From: DASSBG01 sp964583865
GTDB taxonomy: Bacteria > Pseudomonadota > Gammaproteobacteria > Xanthomonadales > Rhodanobacteraceae
Reading direction: 5' to 3'
Length of the DNA: 14,895 nt
NCBI GenBank assembly: GCA_964583865.1
Contig: CAZOXZ010000055.1
Span: 1-14,895, forward strand
Numbering within the stretch: the first letter of the stretch is position 1; each line of letters opens with the position of its first letter. Positions 1 through 7,867 of the stretch are shown here, one piece after another. Position numbers and translations under genes: made by a program. The notes under the pieces are model-generated. The model was not told the origin of the DNA, made no database searches, and saw only the letters and a program-made list of their open reading frames with translations.

Positions 1-339
1 TGCACCATCCTGTGCGGTGAGATCGCCATGCACGACATCGAGGGTATTTCCGACGGCTTCGTGCCGGGCATCTTCCAGCGCCATGGCAAGCTGGTCAGCG
101 ACATGATCAGCGTGTCCAGCGATGATGCCGTGGCCGAGATGCGGGCACTGGCGCGCAACCACGGCCTGTTGTGTGGCCCGAGCTCGGGGGCGCACCTGCA
201 GGCAGCGCGGCGCGTGCGCGAGCAGAATCCGGAACTGAAGAACGTCGTCACGATTCTCTGCGACGAGGGCGAAAAGTATCTGCACGACTACTTCATGGGT
301 TCCGACCAGCCGGAGGTGGGCGCGCGACACTTCAAATGA
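1..339 (+). CDS. Cysteine synthase / cystathionine beta-synthase family enzyme, C-terminal part
   Basis: Partial gene: only the last 112 residues are inside the window, in frame from base 1 to the TGA at 337-339. The protein belongs to the PLP-dependent fold-type II family of O-acetylserine sulfhydrylases and cystathionine beta-synthases, which replace the beta substituent of an activated serine with a thiol. Visible family marks are HDIEGISDGFVP, the serine-glycine motif GPSSGAHLQAA that normally helps hold the cofactor, and the late CDEGEKYLHDYF segment. The lysine that binds PLP lies upstream and cannot be checked. CysK, CysM and CBS-like paralogues cannot be told apart from this end, so no symbol is given. 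It converges on the potassium channel gene 54 bases away. Confidence 0.85.
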   Translation, partial: CTILCGEIAMHDIEGISDGFVPGIFQRHGKLVSDMISVSSDDAVAEMRALARNHGLLCGPSSGAHLQAARRVREQNPELKNVVTILCDEGEKYLHDYFMGSDQPEVGARHFK

Positions 340-349
340 CGGTTGCCGG

Positions 350-384
350 CGGCAGGAGCGACGCCTTGCGGCTCACGCCTGCCG
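350..384. terminator. Weak hairpin between convergent genes
   Basis: CGGCAGG at 350-356 is matched by CCTGCCG at 378-384, giving a 7-bp perfect stem with a 21-base loop. It sits in the 54-base gap between the two converging stop codons. There is no T-run on either side, so a Rho-independent terminator is only a possibility. Confidence 0.25.
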
Positions 385-393
385 ATGTGCTCA

Positions 394-1596
394 TCAGGTG
401 GCTTCCGGTGCCCTGCGGAACAGCCGTTGCATGACGTAGTCGGCGGAGATTTCTTCGCCGGCCAGCATCATCGCCAGCAGCTCGCCACCCAGGCCTTGTG
501 GCGAGATGATGGTGTCCGGCTGGACCAGTTTGATGCGGTCCAGGTGCTCGGCGTCGTTGACGGCAGCCACGGTCTGCGCCCGTCCGCCCAGCTCCTTGAC
601 GGCCAGCACCACGAAGGCGTTTTCGGAGTCGTCCTCCAGCATGGCGAGGACGGCTTCGGCCTTGTCGGCGCCGGCCTCGCGCAGGGTGTCCAGTCGGCTG
701 GGATCACCGATGACCGTGTCGGAAGCTTCGTCACCGGGCTTGCCGTCGGCCATGTCATGTCGTACCCGCGTGACCGGCAGGCCACGCTGTAGCAATTCGC
801 GCGCGGTGTTGTCGGCCAGGGTCGTGCTGCCAATGACGACGTAGTGGTTTTCGCGTTTCATGAAACGGCCTCGTTGATTGACGATGCGTTGCAGGCTGTG
901 ACTGACCATGGGCGCGATGACGGCGGTCAGCGAGGTGGCGAACACGGCCACGCCGAGGATGATGACCGATACCGTGAACAGCATGGCCTCGGAGGTTTGT
1001 GGGGTGATGTCGCCGTAGCCGACCGTGCTCATCGTGACCATTGCGTAGTACAGCGCGGTGACCAGGTCGTCGATGGCGGGATCGAAGTCCTGGCCAAGGT
1101 AAAAAGCGCCGAAGGTGGCATACATCAACAGCATCACCACCGAGGTGAGCGCGAACAGCGTACTGGCGGCCACGCTGGAGCGATCAAAGCGACGCCAGGC
1201 CAGGAACAGCGCTGCCAGCACCAGGATGAAATAGGGCAGCAGCAGGTGGGAATCCAGGCGTTGGCCCCAGATCAGGCTGACCGAGGCCGTCAGTGCCAGC
1301 AGCACAGCCATGGTCCAGGCCAGGCGCGAGCGCAACAGCAGGCCGGCGGCCATGATGACCATGCCGCCGCCGATCAACAGTGGCGGCAGGATGCTGGGTT
1401 CGAGGTTGAAATGCCCCTGCAGCAAAGCCAGTGACCAGTCGATCCAGTGATCACCGAAATTGGCTTCGAGCAGCCAGATGCCACCGATGGCCAGCAACAC
1501 GGCCAGTGGCAGATGCGGGAACCAGAAGTCGGCACGCACGCCGACGGCGAGTCGACGGAGACGGGCACGCAGGCGGGTCAACAATGCTGGAGCCAT
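394..1596 (-). CDS. kch: Kch-type potassium channel with RCK/TrkA-N domain
   Basis: Inner-membrane ion channel of 400 residues, close in length and layout to E. coli Kch (417). Several hydrophobic segments fill residues 28-225, consistent with a six-helix channel. The selectivity filter TVGYGD is at 191-196, in the context TMSTVGYGDITP as in E. coli Kch. A cytoplasmic Rossmann-like RCK/TrkA-N domain follows from about 250 to 365. Its nucleotide-loop glycines are poorly kept (VVIGSTTLADNTA), which is also true of E. coli Kch. The end keeps the family pattern DTIISPQGLGGELLA and NGEEI-like GEEISAD. The ATG at 1594-1596 has no clear Shine-Dalgarno sequence. The gene is divergent from pgl with a 110-base shared gap. 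The physiological role of Kch channels is still poorly known; potassium flux or membrane potential control is the family expectation. Confidence 0.88.
   Translation of the reverse strand: MAPALLTRLRARLRRLAVGVRADFWFPHLPLAVLLAIGGIWLLEANFGDHWIDWSLALLQGHFNLEPSILPPLLIGGGMVIMAAGLLLRSRLAWTMAVLLALTASVSLIWGQRLDSHLLLPYFILVLAALFLAWRRFDRSSVAASTLFALTSVVMLLMYATFGAFYLGQDFDPAIDDLVTALYYAMVTMSTVGYGDITPQTSEAMLFTVSVIILGVAVFATSLTAVIAPMVSHSLQRIVNQRGRFMKRENHYVVIGSTTLADNTARELLQRGLPVTRVRHDMADGKPGDEASDTVIGDPSRLDTLREAGADKAEAVLAMLEDDSENAFVVLAVKELGGRAQTVAAVNDAEHLDRIKLVQPDTIISPQGLGGELLAMMLAGEEISADYVMQRLFRRAPEAT
859..872 (-). promoter_or_regulatory. Internal ribosome binding site and ATG before the RCK domain of kch
   Basis: Within kch, Met246 (ATG at 859-861) begins MKRENHYVVIGS, exactly at the start of the cytoplasmic RCK domain. 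On the minus strand GAGG (869-872) sits seven bases before this ATG, a better-looking ribosome site than the one at the full-length start. An internal Met in the matching place of E. coli Kch is reported to give a free soluble RCK domain. The same two-product arrangement is inferred here. Confidence 0.45.
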
Positions 1597-1624
1597 GACC
1601 AGTCAAGTGGCGGAACCGGCCTTG

Positions 1625-1630
1625 ATTGTA
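1625..1630 (-). promoter_or_regulatory. Candidate -10 box for kch
   Basis: The minus strand reads TACAAT, five of six matches to the sigma-70 -10 consensus, 28 bases before the kch ATG. No convincing -35 box is visible at 16-18 bases, so this is a weak call. Confidence 0.3.
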
Positions 1631-1706
1631 CCCGGACATGGATCGGTGGCTGTCGCATCCGGTGCAGGGTCGGGTACCATGGGCCCATCCTACAGGGCGT
1701 AATTCC

Positions 1707-2399
1707 ATGCGAGAAATTGAAACCCGGTGGCATCCGGTGGCCAGTCCGAAAGCCTTTGTGGACCATGCCATCGAGACGATCCTGAAACAGGCCGACGCAG
1801 CCGTGGCTGCGCGCGGGGCGTTCCATGTCGCGCTGGCCGGCGGCAACACGCCGAGACCGGTGTACGAGGCCCTGCGCGAGACCGACACCGACTGGTCGAG
1901 CTGGCAGGTGTACTTCGGCGACGAACGCTGCCTGCCAGCTGGTGATGCGGGCCGCAACAGCGTCATGGCACGCCAGACATTGCTGGACCACGTACCGATC
2001 CCGGCGGAACAGGTGCATGTGATTGCCGGCGAAGAAGGTGCCTATGATGCGGCCAACGACTACAGCCGAATCCTGCGCCGAGTCAATCTGTTCGACCTGG
2101 TGTTGCTGGGGCTGGGAGAGGACGGCCATACGGCCAGTCTGTTTCCATCGCGTTACTGGGGGATTGAGCGCGATTCGCGGGCGGCGCTGGCGGTATACGA
2201 TGCACCCAAGCCGCCGGCCGAACGCGTGACCTTGAGCAGCAACCGCCTCAGCCGCAGCCGCAGTGTGCTGTTTCTGGTGGATGGCGAGTCCAAGCGTGAT
2301 GCCGTGACGCGCTGGCGCGATGGCGGATCGCTGCCCGCGGCCACCATCCGGCCGTCGAAGGGCGTGGACGTGCTGCTGCCAGCCGGTTTGTTGGCCTGA
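1707..2399 (+). CDS. pgl: 6-phosphogluconolactonase
   Basis: Hydrolyses 6-phosphogluconolactone to 6-phosphogluconate, the second step of the oxidative pentose phosphate pathway, in the cytoplasm. The 230-residue product has the SOL/DevB family layout: VALAGGNTPRPVYEAL at about 41-56 (substrate loop), YFGDERCLP at 69-77, and the family hallmark GLGEDGHTASLFP at 135-147. An upstream in-frame ATG at 1626 would add 27 residues with no family similarity, so the ATG at 1707, which starts directly at a normal family N-terminus, is preferred. The gene is divergent from kch and converges on transketolase, with a strong inverted repeat between the two ends. It is the only oxidative-branch enzyme seen; zwf and gnd are not in the window. 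Confidence 0.93.
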   Translation: MREIETRWHPVASPKAFVDHAIETILKQADAAVAARGAFHVALAGGNTPRPVYEALRETDTDWSSWQVYFGDERCLPAGDAGRNSVMARQTLLDHVPIPAEQVHVIAGEEGAYDAANDYSRILRRVNLFDLVLLGLGEDGHTASLFPSRYWGIERDSRAALAVYDAPKPPAERVTLSSNRLSRSRSVLFLVDGESKRDAVTRWRDGGSLPAATIRPSKGVDVLLPAGLLA

Positions 2400-2403
2400 A
2401 GGT

Positions 2404-2432
2404 CATCCGGCACCGTTTTGTGGTGCCGGATG
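2404..2432. terminator. Perfect hairpin between convergent pgl and tkt
   Basis: CATCCGGCACC (2404-2414) and GGTGCCGGATG (2422-2432) form a perfect 11-bp stem around the 7-base loop GTTTTGT, in the 43-base gap between the stop codons of pgl and transketolase. The symmetry would let it work on both strands. Neither side carries a proper T-run, so it may be a transcript-end stabiliser or a weak bidirectional terminator rather than a classical one. Confidence 0.7.
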
Positions 2433-2442
2433 CCTGTGGTTG

Positions 2443-4482
2443 TCAGTCCAGCAGTGCCTTGGCCATGGCAACGACGTTGTCGACCGAATAGCCGTATTTT
2501 TCCATCACCAGGCCGCCGGGGGCCGAGGCACCGTAGCGGTCGATGGTGAGCATGTCGCCGTGCGGCCCGACATAACGGCTCCAGCCCATGCTGGCGCCGG
2601 CCTCGATGGCCAGGCGGCGGGTGATTGTCGGCGGCAGGACCTCATCGCGCCAGGCCTGCGGCTGGGCATCGAAGATCTCCCAGCAGGGCAGGGAGACCAC
2701 GCGCGTGGCCACACCCTCGGCTTCCAGCCTGTCGGCCGCTGCCGCCGCCAGGCCAAGTTCCGAGCCGGTGGCGATGAGGATCAGCTCCGGTTCGCCGTTG
2801 CCGGCATCCTTGAGCACATAGCCGCCGCGCCGCAGCCCCTCGGCAGAGGCGTATTTGCCGCGGTCCAGGGTCGGCATGTTTTGTCGTGACAACACCAGTG
2901 AAGTGGGCCGGTCGGTGGTCTGCAGGGCCACGCGCCAGGCTTCGGCGGTCTCGTTGGCATCGCCGGGTCGGATGACGTTCAGGTGTGGCACGGCGCGCAG
3001 GCAGGCCAGATGCTCGACCGGCTCGTGCGTCGGGCCGTCCTCGCCGACAGCAATGGAATCGTGCGTGAACACGTGGATCACCTGCAACTTCATCAACGCG
3101 GCCAGGCGCATGGGCGGGCGCATGTAGTCGGAGAACACCATGAAGGTGGCCGTGAACGGGATGAAGCCACCGTGGGCGGCCATGCCGTTGGCAATCGCGC
3201 CCATGGCATGCTCACGCACGCCGAAATGGATGTTGCGGCCGGCCGGGCTCCAGACCTCGTTGGCCGAACCTTGTTCGTCCGGCTGCGGGCCGGGCTCGAA
3301 GTTGCCCAGGCCTTCCATGAAGGTCTTGGTGGACGGGTCGAGGTCGGCCGAACCGCCGCTCAAAGCCGGCAGGCGCGGCGCGATGGCATCAATCACTTTC
3401 TGTCCGGCCACACGCGTGGCCATGCCCTTGGCATCGGCCGGGAACACGGGCAGGGCTTCGTCCCAGCCGGCGGGCAACTCGCCAGCCAGCGAGCGGCCGA
3501 ATTCGTCGGCGGCTTCAGGATAGCCTTGGGCCCAATCCGAGCGTGCCTGCTGCCAGGCTTTCTCGGCAGCCGCGCCGCGGTCGAGAACCTTGCGTGTGTG
3601 CTCGCGCACCTCGTCCGGCACCAGGAAGGCCGGCTCCAGCGGAATGCCCAGCGCGTTCTTGGTGGCGGCCACGCCTTCGGTGCCCAGCGGCGAGCCGTGT
3701 GACTTGAAGCTGTCGACCAGCGGCGAACCGAAGCCGATATGCGTGCGCACCAGGATCATCGAGGGCTTGTCGGTGGCCGCGATGGCCGCCTGGATGGCCG
3801 CGTCGATGGCCTCGACGTCATTGCCGTCATCCACTGTTTCGACATGCCAACCGTAGGCGCGAAAACGGGCCGCGCGGTCCTCGCTGAAGGTGATGTCGGT
3901 GCCGGCGGCCAGGGTGACGCGGTTGTCGTCGTACAGGCAGATCAACTTGCCCAGCTTCAGGTGACCGGCCAGCGAGGCAGCCTCGGCAGTCACACCTTCC
4001 ATGAGGTCGCCGTCACTGACGATGGCCCAGGTGCGGTGGTCGACGACCGTGTGGCCCTCGCGGTTGTAGCGCGCGGCAAGCTGGGCCTCGGCGATGGCCA
4101 GGCCCACGGCGTTGGCCATGCCTTGGCCCAGCGGCCCGGTGGTCACTTCCACGCCCGGCACGTCACCGCGCTCGGGGTGGCCCGGCGTCTTCGAACCCCA
4201 CTGGCGGAACTGCTTGATGTCATCCAGCCTCAGGTCGTAGCCGGTCAGGTGCAGCAGGCTGTACAGCAGGGCCGAACCGTGGCCGGCCGAGAGCACGAAA
4301 CGGTCACGATCGGGCCAGTCCGGATTGGCCGGGTTGTGCTTCAAATGCCGGTCCCACAGGGTCCAGGCCATGGCAGCGGCGCCCAGTGGCAGGCCGGGAT
4401 GGCCGCTGTTGGCCTTCTGGATCATGTCGATGGACAGGCCGCGCACGGTGTTGATGCAGGACTGGTCAAGCGATTGGCTCAT
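2443..4482 (-). CDS. tkt: Transketolase
   Basis: Thiamine-diphosphate enzyme of 679 residues that moves two-carbon ketol units between sugar phosphates in the non-oxidative pentose phosphate pathway. Domains run in the usual order: pyrophosphate-binding domain with SGHPG at 26-30 and the ThDP/metal motif GDLMEG (158-163) to DDN (185-187); a pyrimidine-binding domain with FGVREHAMGAIANGMA, whose Glu is the conserved cofactor-activating residue; the THDSIAVGEDGPTHEPVEH loop; and a C-terminal domain. Length matches the family (about 660-690). The ATG at 4480-4482 is preceded by AAGGTG on the minus strand, four bases away. It follows pgi by 45 bases and is probably the last gene of a tal-pgi-tkt operon. 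It converges on pgl. Confidence 0.95.
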   Translation of the reverse strand: MSQSLDQSCINTVRGLSIDMIQKANSGHPGLPLGAAAMAWTLWDRHLKHNPANPDWPDRDRFVLSAGHGSALLYSLLHLTGYDLRLDDIKQFRQWGSKTPGHPERGDVPGVEVTTGPLGQGMANAVGLAIAEAQLAARYNREGHTVVDHRTWAIVSDGDLMEGVTAEAASLAGHLKLGKLICLYDDNRVTLAAGTDITFSEDRAARFRAYGWHVETVDDGNDVEAIDAAIQAAIAATDKPSMILVRTHIGFGSPLVDSFKSHGSPLGTEGVAATKNALGIPLEPAFLVPDEVREHTRKVLDRGAAAEKAWQQARSDWAQGYPEAADEFGRSLAGELPAGWDEALPVFPADAKGMATRVAGQKVIDAIAPRLPALSGGSADLDPSTKTFMEGLGNFEPGPQPDEQGSANEVWSPAGRNIHFGVREHAMGAIANGMAAHGGFIPFTATFMVFSDYMRPPMRLAALMKLQVIHVFTHDSIAVGEDGPTHEPVEHLACLRAVPHLNVIRPGDANETAEAWRVALQTTDRPTSLVLSRQNMPTLDRGKYASAEGLRRGGYVLKDAGNGEPELILIATGSELGLAAAAADRLEAEGVATRVVSLPCWEIFDAQPQAWRDEVLPPTITRRLAIEAGASMGWSRYVGPHGDMLTIDRYGASAPGGLVMEKYGYSVDNVVAMAKALLD

Positions 4483-4527
4483 GGGGCACCTTGGGCTGAT
4501 GTGATCTGGAAACGGGTCATTGTAACG

Positions 4528-6159
4528 TCAGGCTTGGCGGTTCTGGCGGTAGCGCCGGATGAGGGCGTTGGTGGAGCTGTCGTGATCCAGCGCGCTGTCG
4601 TCCGCGGCGATGATGTCCGCGAGACTGCGGTTGGCGAGCTGCTTGCCCAATTCCACGCCCCACTGATCGAAGGAATCGATCTGCCACAGCACGCCCTGGA
4701 CATACACGCTGTGCTCGTACAGGGCGACCAGCGAACCCAGCACGGCCGGCGTCAGTGCCGGCGCCATCAAGGTGTTGCTGGGCCGGTTGCCCTCGCAGAT
4801 GCGATGCGGGATCAAGGCTTCGTCGGCGCCTTCGGCGCGCAGGTCCTCGGCTGTACGCCCAAAGGCCAGGGCTTCGCCCTGGGCAATCATGTTGGCCACC
4901 AGCATGTCGTGTTGCTGGCCGATGGCTTTGGCCGGACGGTCGAAGCCGATGAAATCGCAGGGCACCAGGCGCATGCCCTGGTGCAGCAACTGGTAGAAGG
5001 AGTGCTGGCCGTTCGTGCCCGGCTCGCCCCAGTAGATCGGTCCGGTGGCGAGCTCCACCGCGCTGCCGTCCAGGTGCACGTGCTTGCCAGTGGACTCCAT
5101 GGTGAGCTGCTGCAGGTAGGCCGGGAAGCGCGTCAAATAGTTGTTGTAGGGCAGGACGGCCACGGTGTCGGCGCCCAGCACGTTGTTGTTCCACAGCGCC
5201 AGCAGGCCCATCAGCACCGGCAGGTTGGCCTCGAAGGGCGTATCGCGAAAATGCACGTCCATGGCGTGGAAGCCGGCCAGCATGGCGCGGAAGTTGTCAC
5301 TGCCGATGGCCAGCATGGTGGACAGGCCGATGGCCGAGTCCATGGAGTAACGCCCGCCGACCCAGTCCCAAAAACCAAACATGTGCTCGGGGTCGATGCC
5401 GAAGTCACGCACTCGATCGGCGTTGCTGGACACGGCCACGAAGTGCTTGGCCACGGCGGCCTCGTCGCCCAGCTCATCGAGGCACCACTGGCGCGCGGCG
5501 CGGGCGTTGGTCAGCGTTTCCAGCGTGCCAAAGGACTTGGAGCAGGTGATGAACAGGGTCTCGGCGGCATCGAGGTCGCGGGTGGCCTCGTCGAGGTCGG
5601 CCGGGTCGATGTTGGAGACGAAACGCACTGTCAGGTCGCGGCGGCTGTAGTGGCGCAGGGCCTCGAAGGCCATCACCGGGCCAAGGTCCGAGCCGCCGAT
5701 GCCGATGTTGACGATGTTGCGGATGGGCTTGCCGCTGTGGCCGCGCCACTCGCCGTTGCGCAGCTTGTCGCTGAAGGCGCTCATGCGATCCAGCACGGCA
5801 TGCACGTCGGCGACGACATCCTGGCCATTGACGGTGAGCGAGGCCTCGCGCGGCATGCGCAGGGCCACGTGCAGGGCCGGGCGGTCTTCGGTGGTGTTGA
5901 TGTGGCGGCCCGCGAACATGGCGGCGATGTGCCGGTCCAGGTCGCGCTTGCGTGCCAGCTCCAGTAGCAGCCCCAGGCCCTGACGGTCGATGCGCTGTTT
6001 GGAATAGTCGAGGTACAGGTCCGCGCCGGTGGCCGTCATTTCCCGACCACGCGCCGGGTCGTCCGCGAACAGCTGGCGCAGGCTGCGCTCGGCGATGCGG
6101 CTGCCGTGATCCCGTATGGCCTGCCAGGCGGGGTCCCTGATCAGTGGCGGATGGTTCAT
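4528..6159 (-). CDS. pgi: Glucose-6-phosphate isomerase
   Basis: Interconverts glucose 6-phosphate and fructose 6-phosphate, joining glycolysis or gluconeogenesis to the pentose shunt. From the ATG at 6157-6159 the protein has 543 residues (E. coli 549). Family signature one is WVGGRYSMDSAIGL (266-279) and signature two SFDQWGVELGKQL (496-508). Catalytic candidates are Glu379 and His386 in GEPGTNGQH, and Lys506. Two starts are possible. The ATG at 6172-6174 shares its A with the tal stop (TGATG) but has no ribosome site. The ATG five codons later has GGGTGG seven bases upstream, and its N-terminus lines up better with E. coli Pgi, so it is chosen. Either way pgi is tightly coupled to tal. Confidence 0.95.
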   Translation of the reverse strand: MNHPPLIRDPAWQAIRDHGSRIAERSLRQLFADDPARGREMTATGADLYLDYSKQRIDRQGLGLLLELARKRDLDRHIAAMFAGRHINTTEDRPALHVALRMPREASLTVNGQDVVADVHAVLDRMSAFSDKLRNGEWRGHSGKPIRNIVNIGIGGSDLGPVMAFEALRHYSRRDLTVRFVSNIDPADLDEATRDLDAAETLFITCSKSFGTLETLTNARAARQWCLDELGDEAAVAKHFVAVSSNADRVRDFGIDPEHMFGFWDWVGGRYSMDSAIGLSTMLAIGSDNFRAMLAGFHAMDVHFRDTPFEANLPVLMGLLALWNNNVLGADTVAVLPYNNYLTRFPAYLQQLTMESTGKHVHLDGSAVELATGPIYWGEPGTNGQHSFYQLLHQGMRLVPCDFIGFDRPAKAIGQQHDMLVANMIAQGEALAFGRTAEDLRAEGADEALIPHRICEGNRPSNTLMAPALTPAVLGSLVALYEHSVYVQGVLWQIDSFDQWGVELGKQLANRSLADIIAADDSALDHDSSTNALIRRYRQNRQA

Positions 6160-6173
6160 CGTGGTACCACCCA

Positions 6174-7256
6174 TCAGCTGGCAGCCGTGTCGAGGCGTTG
6201 GCGTTCGTTACGGATGTCTTCCAGCAGCGCGTGCCAGGCCTTGGTGAAGGACTCAGCGCCCTCGCGTTGCAATTGTTCGGCCAGGGCGTCGATGTCGATG
6301 CCGGCGTCGCGGAAGGCGTTCAGTGTTTCCGCCGCGGCCTTGCCGTCAGTGGCCATGACGCCATCCAGCTTGCCATGGTCAGCGAAGGCCGTGAGGGTCT
6401 TGTCCGGCAAGGTGTTGATGGTGTTGGGCGCGGCCAGGGCCTCGACGTAGATGGTGTCGCGGGCCTCGGGATCCTTGGCACTGGTGCTGGCCCACAGCAG
6501 ACGCTGGGGCTTGACGCCACGCTCGGCCAGCTTGCGCCAGCGCTCGGTCTGGCACAGTTCGAGGTAGGCGGCGTAGGCCTCGCCGGCCACGGCGATGCCG
6601 AGCTTGTTTTTCATTTCCGGGGCAACCTTGTCGACCACGGCCACATCCCAGCGGCTGATGAAGACCGACAGCACCGAAGTGACGTTCGCGTCCAGGCCTG
6701 CCTCGATGCGGCGCTCGATGCCGCGTGCCCAGGCTTCGGCGGCGGCGATGGTCTGGGCCTTGGAGAACAACAAGGTCACGTTCACCGGTACGCCGGCAAA
6801 AATGGTTTCCTCGATGGCTTCGCGGCCTGCCGGCGTGCCCGGAATCTTGATGAACAGGTTGTCGCGCTCACCCTGGGCATGCAGCTTGCGCGCGGCCTCG
6901 GTGGTGCCGGCAGCATCGTCCGCCAGCAAGGGCGAGACTTCCAGCGATACCCAGCCGTCCACGCCGCCAGTGGCCTGGTGCACCGGCGCGAAGAGGTCGG
7001 CGGCACGGCGCAGGTCGGCCAGGGCGAGTTCGAAGAACACCGCCTCGTCGCTGTCGGCCTTGCTCTTGCCGATGGCCTCGTCATAGGTGTCCGAGCCGGT
7101 AATGGCCTTTTTGAAAATGGACGGGTTGGAAGTCAGGCCGGTAACGTCGAGATCCTTGATGTAGCCGGCGATGGTGCCGTCGTCCAGCAGGCTGCGGGTG
7201 ATGTTGTCCAGCCACAGGCTCTGGCCGAGCTCGTGCAGTTGTCGTGTTGCCTTCAT
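6174..7256 (-). CDS. tal: Transaldolase, 360-residue Tal type
   Basis: Transfers a dihydroxyacetone unit between sedoheptulose 7-phosphate and glyceraldehyde 3-phosphate in the non-oxidative pentose phosphate pathway. Motifs in order: LTSNPSIF at 41-48, DGWVSLEVSP at 100-109 and NLFIKIPGTPAG at 133-144, where Lys137 is the expected Schiff-base lysine. The length and the NLFIKIPGT form match the longer actinobacterial/cyanobacterial-like Tal class (about 360-380 residues) rather than E. coli TalB (317). The open frame runs to 7727, but the ATG at 7254-7256 has a strong GGAGGA site about five bases upstream and starts a normal family N-terminus. In this class Tal is sometimes naturally fused to Pgi; here the two genes abut, with stop and a possible start overlapping. 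Confidence 0.94.
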   Translation of the reverse strand: MKATRQLHELGQSLWLDNITRSLLDDGTIAGYIKDLDVTGLTSNPSIFKKAITGSDTYDEAIGKSKADSDEAVFFELALADLRRAADLFAPVHQATGGVDGWVSLEVSPLLADDAAGTTEAARKLHAQGERDNLFIKIPGTPAGREAIEETIFAGVPVNVTLLFSKAQTIAAAEAWARGIERRIEAGLDANVTSVLSVFISRWDVAVVDKVAPEMKNKLGIAVAGEAYAAYLELCQTERWRKLAERGVKPQRLLWASTSAKDPEARDTIYVEALAAPNTINTLPDKTLTAFADHGKLDGVMATDGKAAAETLNAFRDAGIDIDALAEQLQREGAESFTKAWHALLEDIRNERQRLDTAAS

Positions 7257-7444
7257 TGCTTCCTCCGTGCGCGTGTCGCGCTGGCGTGGTTCGGGTTGTT
7301 TGCACCGGGTTGCAGGCCGGGTGCGGACTGCAAGCGTACCGCGAATGCGGCGTGCAGGCAGGTCATCCGATCCATCCTGTGGTTTTTGTTGCCACGCATA
7401 CTGCACCTGCCAGTCGGCGGGACAGGCACGGGCCGGATGCGGAA

Positions 7445-7867
7445 TCAGGCCGCCTTGTCGCTTTCTGCCAACAGGATGAACAGGCGCCGGTCGTCCTCGT
7501 GGGCCACATCGCAGGCCTCGGCAAGAATGCTGCACAGCGTCTGGAACGCTTCCGGCTGCGTCTCGGCGAATTCGGCGGCATGCTGCAGGATGATGGCGTG
7601 GCCCTTGGTCGGCAGCCACTGCAGGTCGTTCATGCAGTCGCCGAGGGCATCCCAGTTGCGGCCGAACTCGGGCGGGAAATGCAGCACCTGCGCAAACATG
7701 CCCAGGAGGTCGTCCTTGTCGCGGCATTCGGCCAGGTCCATGCGTGCCACGGTCAGCTCGCGCAGCACGGCGTCGGCGGCCAGCTGCTCCAGATCGGCTG
7801 TCGGGCCGCGGTACAGCCCATTGAGCCGGCTGTCGGTCAGATCAATTCGGGAAACGGGCTGGATCAT
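7445..7867 (-). CDS. Barstar-family ribonuclease inhibitor
   Basis: Cytoplasmic inhibitor of 140 residues that should block the active site of its partner ribonuclease before export. The barstar core is clear: FPPEFGRNWDALGDCMNDL at 64-82 corresponds to LPEYYGENLDALWDCL of Bacillus barstar. It keeps both key acidic residues of the inhibitory helix (Asp73 and Asp77, matching barstar Asp35 and Asp39). It is longer than classical barstar (about 90 residues), with roughly 40 extra N-terminal residues. Its ATG overlaps the stop of the upstream ribonuclease gene by four bases (ATGA), so toxin and inhibitor are probably made together. The 188-base gap to tal shows no clear terminator. Confidence 0.88.
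   Translation of the reverse strand: MIQPVSRIDLTDSRLNGLYRGPTADLEQLAADAVLRELTVARMDLAECRDKDDLLGMFAQVLHFPPEFGRNWDALGDCMNDLQWLPTKGHAIILQHAAEFAETQPEAFQTLCSILAEACDVAHEDDRRLFILLAESDKAA

Noticed and set aside
3739..5967. 742-codon open frame on the plus strand
   Set aside because: It lies antisense to transketolase and Pgi, which have full family motifs; its protein is low-complexity Gly/Val/His/Gln-rich, as expected from the complement of GC-rich codons.
7257..7444. Possible terminator between barstar and tal
   Set aside because: GGCAGGT near 7358 and ACCTGCC near 7406 can pair, but the loop is long and no T-run follows on the minus strand.
7257..7727. Upstream extension of the transaldolase frame
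   Set aside because: Runs antiparallel to nothing useful and overlaps the barstar gene in another frame; the strong GGAGGA site marks the start at 7256.
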